Part shown: in pieces, positions 1-12,265 of the stretch
Layout of the letters: every line of letters starts with the position of its first letter
Position numbering within the stretch: position 1 is the stretch's first letter
NCBI GenBank assembly: GCA_963556195.1
Contig: OY744533.1
Coordinates: 50,502,113 to 50,566,112, forward strand
DNA from: Sepiola atlantica
Taxonomy: Eukaryota; Mollusca; Cephalopoda; Sepiida; Sepiolidae
Direction of reading: 5' to 3'
DNA length: 64,000 nt
Program-made: the position numbers and the translations under genes
The notes under the pieces: model-generated
What the model was told of the DNA's origin: nothing
Database searches by the model: none
Seen by the model: the letters and a program-made list of their open reading frames with translations, nothing else

Positions 1-840
1 CGAACACACACATATCCAAGGCAATGGTTGATCCTTAGAAAATGACCTCCAGTCTGTAGTTGAATGGGGACATAAATGGATGATAAAATTTAGTTCTAAT
101 AAAACAAAGTTCCTTTCCATTAACAATTATAAGAAACTTTTCAACCACCGATTAACACGACAAATAGCACCCTACCTGAGAGTTCGTCATTCAAAATTCT
201 AGAGCTAACATTCACAGATAACATACTAGACATTGTCGAGGCTGTTGCAGGGAAGGTGAGCTCCCTTTACTGAGCTAGAAAACTTTCAACATCTGTCGAT
301 ATCTTATATCTCTATAAAGCCACCATTTGCCCATGCATGGAGTATTGTTGTCACATCTGGGCTAGTGCACTAAACGCTAGCCTCTTCCTCTTAGACAGGA
401 TCCAAAGAAGAGTATCTAATCTAATAGGCCCCTCACAATCGAGCATGCTTCAACCTGTGTCCCATAGCCTCAATGTTGCATCTCTGTACTTGTTTCACAA
501 GTACTTTAATGAAATGTGCTTTAACGAATGTGCTGCACTGGTTCCCCCTCTACGTAAATACCCCCGATCAACCAATCAGTCAACAAAATCCCACCCCTTC
601 ATTGTTGAGGTCCCCAGATGCTGAAGAGCTGTCTACTCTAATAACTTCTTTCCTCGTACTTCTAAGCTTTTGAATTCCCTACCTGCTTCCTGTTTCCCTG
701 GCCTTACTAACATGCAGACATTTAAATATGATGTGAACAAATATATCGCTGCAAATTTTCCATATAGGATTCCCCTTATTTACAGTACTTCCTACGTCTC
801 AGTGGCATTTTGCCTTGTTTGTTTTACTTAAGTAAACAAG
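1..840 (+). mobile_element. 3' end of a non-LTR retrotransposon (family 1), decayed
   Basis: The + strand reads as the C-terminal part of a non-LTR reverse transcriptase ORF. Around 337 comes MEYCCHIWA, then a region ending VEVPRC, an in-frame TGA at 622-624, and in the same frame NSLPASCFPG near 676. These match the usual thumb and C-terminal landmarks (MEYC.H.W, NSLP, TFK) of CR1/Jockey-like elements. Upstream, 60-330 reads as the preceding RT part with stops and frame changes. The 3' untranslated part (740-830) recurs reverse-complemented at 15.7 and 18.9 kb. The element starts before the window. Family membership rests on motifs only; the clade is not assigned. Confidence 0.8.
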
Positions 841-859
841 AAATTGATTATGTAATGAA

Positions 860-2090
860 AATGATTTTAAAATATATTTGTAAATTTGTATTTTTTTATC
901 GAAAAGAAAAAAAACGACAAGGTTTGTGCAAATAATACGAAAATCTGGGTGGCAAATTAAATGGTAACATATATAAATCGATATGCATGAAAATCAGATC
1001 AAATGATAAATTCATATCTGTGGTGTCTTAAATGGTCGTCTCCTTCTTCATGTATTAATATATTCCAGCTATCTCCCCGAGAGGGAAGGTATCCAAATAA
1101 GAGCGTTAATATTATCGTGGCCACCTAAACTACATATAGGCTTGAACTATTTAACGTTATGTCATGCAAAATAGTCCTAGAGGCAGTTACAGCCGTGGTA
1201 ACAAATTATAATCACTGAGGCTCATTTTTCTTTAATATTAGAAAAGTTTTTAAAAACAACTATTATGATAAAAAAGAAACTTTATTCAACACGACTCATC
1301 CATATCCGACGTTGTCCGATAGTCTTGTATTTGTAATTTAGTTTTTATTTGATTGTCTGTTTAGATTTTTTAAGCGTGATAATTTTCTCGAATACAAAAG
1401 TAACATATCATTCTTTATTTGTTTACAAAAGTTTATTTAACTGAAATAATAATCTCGAACCGGAAGTTAGTTTATACTTCCTTATTTAGTACGCGGAGTG
1501 AACAAAAGAAAATGTTAATTTTTTTAAATCTAAACAATTATATAATAATGAAACTGTAATTTATAAATATAGAGTTGTATGGATTTTTTAGCATAATAAA
1601 ATCTCGAACCTGATTGTAGTTTGTAAAGCTGAATTTATCAATTTAACATATTGGAAAAGAAAATACATTTACTTTTTTTACCAATTCTTATAATTGCTTT
1701 TACAATTTTGGAAACGTCTTTTTATTTTTCATATGTTTCTAAGATACACGTAAATATTTCTTGAATAAATACCAAATAATTATGACTACTTCAAATTAGA
1801 CACAAATGAATTTAAAAATGGTGGTATGTAGATCGTGTCATAAAACGACACGTCTAGTCGACTAAGACTTTAATAAATTTAGACGGCATCTTAAGAATAC
1901 CCACTTTTTTTCCTGCTCGTATACATTGAAATGTTGATTAAAAAATCTCTTTGAAATAGTAAAACAACATTTATATTTCGTTTATTTTATTCCGATCATG
2001 TTTGCAAGTTTGTCATTTGTGAGCTCTTACATATGTTATGATTTATAAGTTTTAAAAGTTTTAATGAAATATCTGCCGTTTAATGATAGT
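860..2090. other. AT-rich non-coding DNA, probably intron or upstream flank of the EGF locus
   Basis: No convincing exon is seen. The stretch holds a block (about 1025-1240) that is paralogous to 12955-13140, and two copies (near 1447 and 1600) of a repeat starting AATCTCGAACC that is expanded at 13735-14290. These shared blocks show it belongs to the same duplicated module system as the EGF exons downstream. Confidence 0.6.
1025..1240. repeat. Paralogous block A, copy 1
   Basis: This block aligns by eye to 12955-13140. Shared points in order are GTCGTCTC, TTCATGTA, TATTCCAG, a GGAA(G/A)GTAT segment, GTGGCCACC/ATGGCCACC, ACTACATA, and GGTAACAAAT at the end. The TATTCCAG resembles a splice acceptor, and the second copy is open for about 60 codons, but the first has a stop in the corresponding frame. 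It may be an old dead exon or only shared intron sequence. Confidence 0.55.
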
Positions 2091-2099
2091 TAGTCTACA

Positions 2100-2540
2100 A
2101 TATGGCGATTAGTAGATTATTATGGCGATTGCCTTTTACGGGATATACGCAAACGTGAATAAATATGGTGATTGGTAGATATAATACACGTGACATCGGC
2201 AAACGTGAATAAAAAATGGCGATTGGTAGATCAATTATACGTGACATCGGCAAACGTGAATAAAAATGACGATCGATAGATCAATTATACGTGACAGCGG
2301 CAAAAGTGAATAAAAATGGCGATTAGCAGACAATTATATGTGACATCGTCACACATGAATACAAATGAAGATTGGTAGATCTATTATACGTGACATCGGA
2401 AAACATGAATAAAAATGACGATTGGTAGATCAATTATACGTGACATTGACTAACGTGAATAAAAATAGCAATTAGAAGACATCGGCAACGTAGATAAAAA
2501 TGGCGATTTGTAGATCTATTGTAAGTAACATCGGCAAACG
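2100..2540 (+). repeat. 50-bp tandem repeat derived from EGF-intron sequence
   Basis: About eight imperfect units share GGCGATTGGTAGAT and ACGTGACATCGGCAAACG, with the recurring GTGAATAAA (or ATGAATA) at 2205, 2256, 2306, 2355, 2405 and 2455, a period of about 50 bp. The same phrase occurs singly upstream of the other EGF exons (for example 26313-26360), so this is a local amplification of the normal intron sequence just 5' of EGF exon 1. Confidence 0.8.
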
Positions 2541-2709
2541 TCACGTCTAGTCGGCTAGGGTTTTAATAAATTTAGATTGCATCTTTAGCATACATGTTTT
2601 GTTCCCTGTTCGTTTCAGTATTTAGACGTTCCTTATTCGTTTGAAATGTTGATTACAGGATCTATTTTAAATATTGAAACAAAACTTATGTTTCGTTCGT
2701 TTTATTCAG

Positions 2710-2817
2710 TTACTGATTGCAGGGATCACCGCTGTCAAAATGGAGGCAAATGTAGACAGTATGGAAGCACATACAAATGCATTTGTCCTCAAGCTTTCTA
2801 TGGGAAAATGTGTGAAC
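2710..2817 (+). CDS. EGF-like exon 1
   Basis: This internal exon is 108 bp, with acceptor TTTATTCAG ending at 2709 and donor GTGAGT from 2818; both introns are phase 1. It encodes one EGF-like domain: DCRDHRC, QNGGKC, a loop, YKCIC, then FYGKMCE, with spacing C-x4-C-x5-C-x8-C-x-C-x8-C. Three disulfides (1-3, 2-4, 5-6) are expected from the family. The usual GY before the last cysteine loop is replaced by AFYG. It lies just after a 50-bp tandem array. The 8.2-kb intron that follows carries the AT-rich satellite. Confidence 0.85.
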
Positions 2818-3722
2818 GTGAGTAGTGTTTAAACATCAACTACATTATTTAATTAATCTTTATTCTAATACATCGAAAGTTTAATACAAGCATAACACGT
2901 TGTATTACTCCGAGTTTATTGTAATATTGTTCACGCACATTTGAAGAAGCAGATAAAACTTATTTTAATATGTAATTTAAAATGTTTACAGAATGTTTTT
3001 CATTTAGTCTTCTCTTCTTGAAAAGAAAAATGACAGAAGTTTTGTATGATGAAAAAGAAGAAATTACTGCGAGCATTTTATTTGAGATCCAACCGCGAAA
3101 TATACAATATTTACCGCTAGAAGTATTGGGAACATCAACCATTCTTATCTAATTTATAACTTTACGTTTTAATAACTCATGAATTCTGTTTATCGCAAAA
3201 CTATAATTTAATAAACATTTAGTTTAATTATCTTTAATTTAACTGCGCTAAAATCGTCAAATATAAATTCAACACGCATTAAAATATTTTTAGTGTTTAA
3301 ACAAAACAATAGATGAGTGGTCTAAAGTCACGAATGTCGAATTGTTGATATATGTATACCAAGCGATTGCACGATCATACAAAACCTTGTCTATAAATAA
3401 TTTTGACGATAATTATAAAATAGTGTTTATGACCCGGTTTGTAACAGCATCTATTATTGTGTAAATGTCTTGAACAAACAAGAATCAATAATAAACTTTT
3501 TAAAGTTATTTCAATAATAAAAAAGTATTCATGAACTTTTTATTATTCGTAATTCGTTATTCGTAAATAAACGATCTGTTTGAACCAGTCTTAGTTTTGG
3601 TTCGTATTCAACAAAATATGTATAGAACATCATCTTTTTTTATGGTGTGGGTCAATGGCGACGCCAGTAATTTTTTTTATTAATTAAAAGAAAATTAAAA
3701 TGACCTGAATTTGTATCCTATT

Positions 3723-3725
<3 letters not shown>

Positions 3726-3765
<40 letters not shown>
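3726..3765. repeat. (CT)n microsatellite
   Basis: An almost pure CT dinucleotide run lies in the intron downstream of EGF exon 1. Confidence 0.95.
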
Positions 3766-3767
<2 letters not shown>

Positions 3768-3879
3768 TGTAGACCACTATAACGCCATCTACCCCTACAA
3801 ATGGTTTCATTAATGTTACAAAAATAACATGCCCATAACCCTGTCAGCATTCACCAAAATCTGTTGCAGTTCAATATCA

Positions 3880-4030
3880 TCATTAATAGTTGTTCCAGAT
3901 TTTCTCTAATAATATTTTTTGAAATTATACTCTCATGCGATTATAATTGCAGTTCTGCCGTTTGCGAATAAAAATAATAATGTCCTGCTAGATAGGGGAC
4001 TTTGACGCCCATCGTGACCTCTCTGAAGAT
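3880..4030. repeat. Paralogous block C, copy 1
   Basis: This stretch aligns with 12745-12900. Shared points are CAGATTTTTCTC (or similar), AATATTTTT, ATGCGATTA/TACGATTA, TTGCGAATA/TAGCGAATT, AATGTCCTG(C/T)TAGATAG, and CTGAAGATA. It lies about 1.2 kb after EGF exon 1; copy 2 lies about 1.7 kb after exon 2. Paralogy therefore extends far into the introns. Confidence 0.65.
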
Positions 4031-4264
4031 ACCCAAAACTAACGTTACAGTTCGCTACATAAGGCTACAGTTCGAAGATTGTAAATTATAAACGTTGGTC
4101 CGTTTGTATAACATTTTAAAACCATTTTAAAACCATAATCATCATTAATTTAAAGTTGCATCTTTTTTATTATAAATATTAAACTAATTACAATCAGATT
4201 GCTGTTGTGTAGAAAATATTTAATATTTACGATTTTATATAGCGATTAGAGTCACTCGAGAATT

Positions 4265-4800
4265 GTAGACCGCTGCCATTGTGAAAATACAGCACTAGCA
4301 AAAAATGCTGTGTGCAAATATCGTAAGACCATGTTACAGGGAACCGTCCTGCTGGGATGGATGTGTCTTTGGTGGGTGCTTGTTCATGAGGGGTATGTCT
4401 AGACGGTTCATCATTAACTACAATTATCTGAGCTAAACCATATATTAAACAAATACTTTAGCTTATGTACATTTTTCGAGCATAAATAGATAGATAGCTC
4501 GACAGAGGTACATAAATATTGAGTGGGTGGAGGGTGAGAGAGGGAAAGACAAAGAGAAAATAAATGTTATTTTTAAGAACTACTTTAAAGCAGAAATACA
4601 GAACTGAAATAATTATGATGTGTGTAAATATGACAAGACAATATTACAGAGATCGATAGATAATGTAGTTAACATTCTAGGAGTGTCTATAGAATAAAGC
4701 AAAAGTCTCAACCAAAAAGTGGAAGAGTCCATGAAGCGGTTGCAGTTCATATCCATAGTTGTTTGTCTTTTACTTACATTTATTTAAAAAAAAGCCTTTT
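4265..4800. repeat. Recurrent intron block B (two adjacent partial copies)
   Basis: Block B is marked by TGTG(T/C)AAATAT, an ACATT(C/T)TAGGAG(T/A)GT-like segment, GGAATAA.GAAAA, GTCTCAACCAAAAA, GGAAGAGTCCATAAA-like and AGTTCATCTC-like words. One partial copy lies at 4290-4420 and a fuller one at 4610-4770. Other copies are at 14780-15030, 32250-32480 and 39080-39310. No shared open frame survives, so it is probably part of the duplicated intron. Confidence 0.6.
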
Positions 4801-5830
4801 GCGTTAAAAACTTTAGATTTAAAAACAAACATTTGAATGCACATAATCACTACGTATATAAGTGAATAATTACGATATAATAGATAAGTCACTCGGAATA
4901 TAGTAAACTTATGATAATTTTATTATTATGAAGACTACATCTTTACGTTCTTCGTTTTGTTTTCCGAACAAAAGCGAATAAACAAAGGTGTTGTCCATCT
5001 CACTTTTAATTGAGATGGTTACTTTTTATTACAGTTGAACGCAATTTACCTGACAAAATAAAAAACAATATTTATATTACAAAAATATTAATAAAAAGGG
5101 AATTAGAATTGCTTCGTAATCAATCAGCTCACAACATATTTTGTTTATTTTAAAATTCAACTTTAATTTTGTAAAATAAGAAAACATTTATCAGTGGACG
5201 TTGCATCGTTACTTTATTAAGTTTTAATTAAATACCTACTCTTTAAAAAAGTAACTAAATGCGTAGCTTGTTTTGAATACTGTTTCCGTTTTATTGCAGG
5301 TTTCAAATCTCAAATAATATTTATTTTTCTGAAAAAGAAATACGTGAACTTCTGGTCCATTTTTTTTATTGCCTTTACAATTTTGAACAACGAATCTTTC
5401 TATTTTTGATGTGTTGACAAGAACATGTAAATGTTTCTGGAACAAATACCAAATAGTTAAAACCACGTCAAATAAGACCATAATAAAAAATGGTGATTAG
5501 TAGATCTATTATAAGTGACATCAGCTACCGTCAGGTATATTCGACCAGGCTTGTAAACTGGATCTAAACAAAATATCAGGTAGTGTTCCTAGTTCGTTCC
5601 AGTATTTATCTATTTGTTTACACTTTCCCTTGTCATGAAAATATTGATTAAAGCACTAGCGGGATCCTGTTAAGAATTCCACGCTTGATGTTGTCATCTA
5701 TCTGATAAAAGTTACTCTTGATAATATTTTGTTTAAAATAATACATTTATGTAAGGTTAAATAATGTTAAACAGAAATCGTCTCTTTCTGCTCCCGAAAA
5801 CATAATTGTCACTGTACATAAAATATTCTT
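4800..5830. other. AT-rich intron shared with other EGF modules
   Basis: There is no exon here. The order of segments (ATTATCGCTATGT-like word, poly-A rich tract, CAATCAACTCACA-like word, GGTGGACA.TGCAT..TTACTTTATTGTGGG, AAATACCTACTCTTTAAAA) is repeated at 21630-22110 and 32540-33010. It marks the 5' half of the duplicated EGF module. Confidence 0.6.
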
Positions 5831-8800
5831 TAAACAAATAAAACATGTATGTTTTTTCTTTATTTGTTGAACATTGTAACAATTTATATCTTTTTAAAAC
5901 AATAAAATTCTCCATTTTCTTTAGCGTAAAATAATTGTCAACTAAATATTTTTATACTTAAACTTTTAAATTAGTGCTAACCGTTTTACGTAATTTATTT
6001 ATTGTTACAAATTAAATTGTTTAAAAATAAATTTTAATTGTTTATAAATTAATACTATTTTCCTTCTTACAGTAAAAATAATTGCAGAAAAATATTTTAA
6101 ATTTTTATTTTTTTAAATAAATGAAACGAAAGTTTAAAACCGTTTTACTGGATTTATTTATTGTTACAATTCAAATCGTTTCAAAAATAAATACTATTTC
6201 CCTTCTTAACGAAAATAAATTTGCAGCTAAATATTTTGCATATTTACTCTTTTTAAAAATTAAAACGAAATGTCCAATCGTATAACTTAATATATTTATT
6301 GTTACAATTCTAATCGTTTAAATTAATACTATTTTTACATTCTTACTGTAAAAACAATTGTCAGCAAAATACTTTTCATATTTATTCTTCTAAATAAATG
6401 AAACGAAAGTTTTAACCGTTGTACTTAATATGTGTATTGTTACAATTAAAATTGTTACAAAATTAATACTATTTTACTTTATACTAATAAGTAAATTGTC
6501 AGCAAAATATTTTCATATTTATTCTTCTAAATAAATGAAACGAAAGTTTTAACCGTTGTACTTAATATATGTATTGTTACAATTAAAATTGTTACAAAAT
6601 TAATACTATTTTACTTCATACTAATAAGTAAATTGTCAGCAAAATATTTTCATATTTATTCTAATAAATAAACAAAACAAATGTTTCAACCGTTATATTT
6701 AATTTATTTCTCGTTATAATTTACATTTTTAAATCAATATTAGATTCTATTTTACTGTAAAAATAATTTTCACAAATTACGTGCCATATGTATTCTTCTA
6801 AATAAATAAAACAATTGTTTCAACCGTTTTACTTAATTTATTTATTTTATTATTTAAATTGTTTACAAATAAATACTTTTTTCTATCATACTGATATAAT
6901 AATAGTCAGCAAAATAATTTTCATATTTATTCTTCTTAATAAATGAAACAAAATTTTCTACCATATTACGTAATTTATTTATTGTTACAATTTAAATTAT
7001 TTAAAAAAATCATATTTCCTTTTTACTGTAAAAGTAATTGTCAGCTAAATATTTTTCATATAATTTCTTCTAAATAAAAAGCCCAAGTTTCAACGGTTTT
7101 ACTCAATTTATTTATTGCTACAATTGAAATTGTTTCAAAATAAATACTATTTTTCTTCTGACTGTAAAAATAATTGTCAGAAAAATATGTTAATATTTAT
7201 TCTTCTAAATAAAGTAAACGAAAGTTTCAACCGTTTTACTTAATTTATTTATTGTTATAATTTAAATTGTTTTAAAAACTATTTTCATTTTTCCTATAAA
7301 AATAATAAACAGCTATATCATTTTATATTTACTCATGTACATAAATAAAACGAAATTTTCTATTATTTTTCCTTATTTATTTATAAGTTTAATTTTTAAA
7401 AGTAAATACTATTTACCTTTTTACTGTAAAATAATTGTCAACTAATTTTTCATATTTATTCTTCTTAACAAAATCAAACGATGGGTTTCAACAGTTTTAC
7501 TTAATTTATTTATTGTTATAATTTAAATTGTTTTAAAATAAATACTATTTTCATTTTTCCTATAAAAATAATAGACAGCTACATCATTTTATATTTACTC
7601 ATGTACATAAATAAAACGAAATTTTCTATTATTTTTCCTTATTTATTTATAAGTTTAATTTTTTTAAATAAATACTATTTACCTTTTTACTGTAAAATAA
7701 TTGTCAGCTAATTTTTCATAGTTATTCTTCTTAACAAAATCAAACGATGAGTTTCAACGGTTTTACTTTATTTATTTATTGTTATAATTAAAATTGTTTC
7801 AAAATTAATACTATTTTTCTTCTTACTGTAAAAATAATTGTCAGTCAAGCATATTTATTCTTTCAAATAAATAAAACAAAACTTTTGACCGTTCTACTTA
7901 ATTTATTGATTGTTAAAATTTATCAATAAATGAATATGGTAAAACGGTTGAAACTTTCGTTTTATTTATTAAGAAGAATGCATATTAAACATATTTAGCT
8001 GACAATTATTTTATAGTAAGACGAAGAATAGTATCTATTTTGTAACAATTAAAATTGTAACAATAAATACATCAAGTAAAGCGGTTGAAACATTAGTTTT
8101 ATTGATTTAAAATTTAGCTGACAATTATTTTGCAGTAAGATATAAAATAGCATCTATTTTGTAACAATTAAAACTGTAACAATAAATAAATTAAGTATAG
8201 CGTTGAAACATTAGTTTAATTGATTCAAAAGAATAAATATGAAAAATATTTAGCATAAATATTTTTACAGACATAAGGAACATAGTATTTATTTTGTAAC
8301 AATAAAAATTATAACAATAAATAAAATTAGTAAAAGGGTTGGACCTTTCGTTTTATTAATTTTAAAGGGTAATTATGAAAAATATTTTGCTTACACATAT
8401 TTTTACAATCAGAAGGTAAATAGTATTGATTTTGAAACAATTTAAATGGTTACAATAAATAAATTTAGTAAAACGATTGAAACTTTCGTTTTATATATTT
8501 AAGAAGAATAAATAGTTTTTTAATTAGCACAAATATTTTTACAGTAAGAAAAATATAGTTTTGATTTTGAAACAATTTAAATCATAATAATAAATATATT
8601 AAGTAACATGGTTGAGACTTTCGTTTTAAGGATTTAAAAGATCACATATGAAAAATATTTAGCTGACAATTATTTTTACAGTAAGAAGGAAAATAGTATC
8701 TTTAAAACAATTTTAATTGTAATAATAAATAAATTAAGAAAACGGTTAAAACATTCGTTTTTATTTAGAATAATTTATTTGAAAAATATTTAGCTGAAAA

Positions 8801-10460
8801 TTATACTTGCAGTGAGAAGGAAATAGTATTTATTTTGAAGTAATTTAAATTGTACCAAAAATAAATTACATAGACTTCCGTTTCCGCCCGACTCTGAAAA
8901 TAATTTTCAGTAAAATAATTTTGTATTTATTGTTCTAAATAAATAAAACGAAAGTTTCAACTGTTTTATCTTAATCTATTTATTTTTATAATTAAAATTG
9001 TTTTAAAAACTATACAATTTTTGCTTTTTACTGTTAGCAAAATAATGTTCATATTTATTCTTAGAAAGAAACAAAACTAACATTTCAACCGTTTGCATTA
9101 ATGTACTTATTGTAATAAGTTAAATTGTTCAAAAATTAATTTCCTTCTTACTGTAAAAAAATTGTCATATTTTTCATATTTACTTTTCTAAATAAATGAA
9201 ACGAAAGTGTCAACCGTTTTACTTAATTTATTTATTGTTATAACTAAAATTGTTAAAAGCAAAACTATTTTCATTCTTACTCTACAAATAATTGTCAACT
9301 GAATATATTTCATATTAATTCTTAGAAAAGGAAACGAAAGTTTTAACCGTGTTACTCAATTTATTTGTTGTTACAATTTTAATCGTTTAAAAATAAATAC
9401 TATTTTCCTTCTTACTGTAAAAATAATTGTCAGCTAATTATTTTCATATTAATCTTTCTAAATAAATGAAACGAAAGTTTCAACAGTTGTACTTAATTTA
9501 TTAATTGTTAAAATGCAAATTGTTTACAATAAATACTGCAATAGTATTACTGTAAAGATTATTGTCAGCAAAATACTTTTCATATTTATTCTACTAAATA
9601 AATAAAACGAAATTTTACTTAATTTATTTATTGTAACAATTAAAGTTGTTTTAAAATAAAACTATTTCCGTCTTACTATGAAAATAATTGTCAGCTAAAT
9701 ATTTTTCATATTTATTATTCTAAATTACTAAAACGAAAGTCTTAACCGTTTTACTGAATTTATTTATTGTTACAATTTAAATTGTTCCAAATAAAATACG
9801 ATTTTCTTTCTTACTGTAAAAATAATTGTCAGCTAAATAGTTTTCATATTTATATTTTTAAATTAATAAAACGAATGTTTCAACCGTTTGTGATTAATTT
9901 ATTAAAGGTAGAATTCATTTTCCTTCTCACAGTAAAAATATTATTGTCAGCTAAATATTTTTAATATTACTCTTTTAAATAAATTCAACGAAAGTTTTAA
10001 CCGTTTTACTTAATGTATTTATTGTTACAAATCATTTTCCTTCTAACTGTAAAACTCATTGTCAGCAAATATTTAAAATATTTATTCTTCTAAATAAATA
10101 AAACTGAAGTGTTATCGTTTTCATTGAATTCATTTATTGTTACAATTTAAATTGTTTCAAAATAAATGCTACTTTCCTTCCTATATTAAAAACATTGTTA
10201 GCAAAATATTTTTCATATTATTTATTCTTTTAAATAAATAAAACGAACGTTTAACTTTTTTCACTAATTTATTAAATGTTACAATTTATGTTCCTTCTTA
10301 ACGTAAACAAGTATTGTCAGTTAAATATTTTTAATATTTAATTTCTTATCAATAAAACAAAAGTTAAACTGTTTTATTTAATTATATTTATTGTTACAAT
10401 CTAAATTGTTTCAAAATAAATACTGTAAAAGTAATTGTCAGGTAAATATTCTTTAAATAA
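5830..10460 (+). repeat. AT-rich satellite-like array, about 135-bp unit, with an inverted block
   Basis: The array has roughly 33 diverged units. The forward unit reads in order: AACCGTTTTACTTAATTTAT, TTGTTACAATT, AAATAAATACTATTTTCCTT, CTTACTGTAAAAATAATTGT, CAGCTAAATATTTTTCATAT, TTATTCTTCTAAATAAAT and GAAACGAAAGTTT. Two clean neighbours (TTCTTCT at 6385 and 6522) give a 137-bp step. From about 7915 to 8870 the units run reverse-complemented (ACTTTCGTTTTAT, TTAGCTGACAATTATT), then orientation returns. The whole array sits inside the intron between EGF exons 1 and 2. Short ORFs in it are chance. Confidence 0.85.
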
Positions 10461-10549
10461 ATAAATTTTCGGCGATCGGATGTTTTAAAAAGTAGTGCCG
10501 GTTTATAATGTGCTTACGAACACGAAATGTCTTGGCGTACTATTATATA

Positions 10550-10926
10550 CAGGGTGATTCATAAGTCACTTCACTTAGCTATTTAAAATGATTACCATAT
10601 GAAGCACAAACATACTATGAACTTTTGATAATTGTTATCTCACTCTCTAATTACTGCTATTTGTTATTTTAAATTTGTTCGTTTGTATATTTGTTTCTAT
10701 ATATATTTATTTCATAATCAATCAAATATGCTACAAAGAGTCGTAAATTCCTTGCAAAAAAGAATGGAGCTATGCATGCAAAACGAAGGTGGAAATTTTG
10801 AAAATTTGCTGTAATTTTAAACTCCCATAAATTAATTTGTTGAATAAACTTTCTGTTTTGTATTACCGTATTTTTTAACTTTAGAATTTCAAAAATAAAT
10901 AGCAAAGTGACTTATGAATCACCCTG
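10550..10926. mobile_element. Short TIR DNA transposon (mariner/Tc1-type MITE)
   Basis: The element is 377 bp. The left end CAGGGTGATTCATAAGTCAC is mirrored by the right end (GTGACTTATGAATCACCCTG), and a TA lies on each side (10548-10549, 10927-10928). TA target sites and CAGGGTG termini are typical of Tc1/mariner relatives. The interior is AT-rich and has no transposase, so it is non-autonomous. It lies 60 bp before EGF exon 2. Confidence 0.85.
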
Positions 10927-10986
10927 TAGACATCGCTTAAATATTCAAACAACGCTTGTGGCTTGTGTATTGTTCGTTTTATTCAG

Positions 10987-11094
10987 TTACTGGTTGCAGG
11001 TATTTCAGGTGTCAAAATGGCGGCACGTGTTACCGTTCTGGAGCTGCACATAAATGCCGTTGTCTGGCGGGTTACATTGGACAAAGATGCGAAA
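10987..11094 (+). CDS. EGF-like exon 2
   Basis: This 108-bp phase 1-1 exon has an acceptor ending ATTCAG at 10986 and donor GTGAGT at 11095. It encodes GCRYFRC, QNGGTC, an eight-residue loop with YRSGAAHKC, RC, LAGYIGQRCE. All six cysteines are in the standard spacing. It lies directly after the 377-bp TIR element and is followed by paralogous intron and a 52-bp tandem array. Confidence 0.88.
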
Positions 11095-11894
11095 GTGAGT
11101 ATTGTTTAAACCTTAATTACATCAGCAAACTCATATTTACTCTAATCCAATGGAACGTTAAATAATACAAGCGTACCATGTTGGTTTGCCCATTGTTTTT
11201 ATGATGTTGTTTTATTGTTGTTTCTTGATGCACATTTCAATGAGCCTATACATCTCATTTGAATACCTGATTAATAATGTTTCATTTTTTTGGAATTGTC
11301 ACTGTTCACATGCACGAAAGAAGAACAAAGGCGTTATATTATAGAGAGAAGATAATTTAATTTTAAAGAAACGGCTGAAACATGCAGAATTTCGTACTAA
11401 AACAGGAAATATCAATCATTGAAAACTTTACATATTAAAAACTTGTAAACATCGTAATTCAAAGATCTAGGAAAACTACAATTTTCATAGATATTTTGTT
11501 TAACTATTCTTTAATTGCACTGCATAAAAAGAGTCAAATATCACTTCAGCAACAATGGTCAGCAGAGTTGAATTATTGATAGATGTATATCAAACGACTG
11601 TCATAAAAACTGTGGAGGATAATTGAATTCATTCTTAAATGACTTTTACTGTTTTTGTTTGAATTTTTATGAACCGGTTGATGTAAAAGTCAATCATAGT
11701 GCTATTTTTATTTTTGAATTAGTACCCTATACCTGTTTACATTAAAGTTGACAGCTAATAAATTGCTCAAATAAAAAAATATATCCATGCAGATAGATAA
11801 AAATCTAAGCAAATTAATTGCTAATTTAAACTCTATCAGTTTTAAAATAATAGGAACAGCCGTTTTACCTAATATCAAAACTTTATTCGGTCGA

Positions 11895-12265
11895 AATTTT
11901 CAAGTAATTTCTAAATAGCAATGGCTATGATAAATCAGCTAAAATACATTTTCAAGCTATTTCTAAGTAGCAATGACTATCATAAATCAGCTAAAATAAA
12001 TTTTCAATCCATTTCGAATAGCAATGACTATGATAAATCAGCTAAAATAAATTTTTAAGCTATTTGTAAATAGCAATGACTATGATAAATCAGCTAAAAT
12101 AAATTTTCAAGCTATTTGTAAATAGCAATGACTATGATAAATCAGCTAAAATAAATTTTCAAGCCATTTCGAAATAGCAATGACTATGATAAACCAGAGA
12201 AAATAACATTTCAAATTATTTCTAAATAGCAATGACTATGATGAATCAGCTAAAATTTATTTTCA
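11895..12265 (+). repeat. 52-bp tandem repeat, about seven copies
   Basis: The units read TTTTCAAGCTATTTCTAAAT, AGCAATGACTATGATAAATC, AGCTAAAATAAA with small differences. They are flanked by intron sequence of EGF module 2. No coding frame is conserved. Confidence 0.88.

Noticed and set aside
337..624. Host gene with a conserved MEYCCHIW motif
   Set aside because: The motif is the common C-terminal part of non-LTR reverse transcriptases and recurs in damaged copies at 40112 and 59572.
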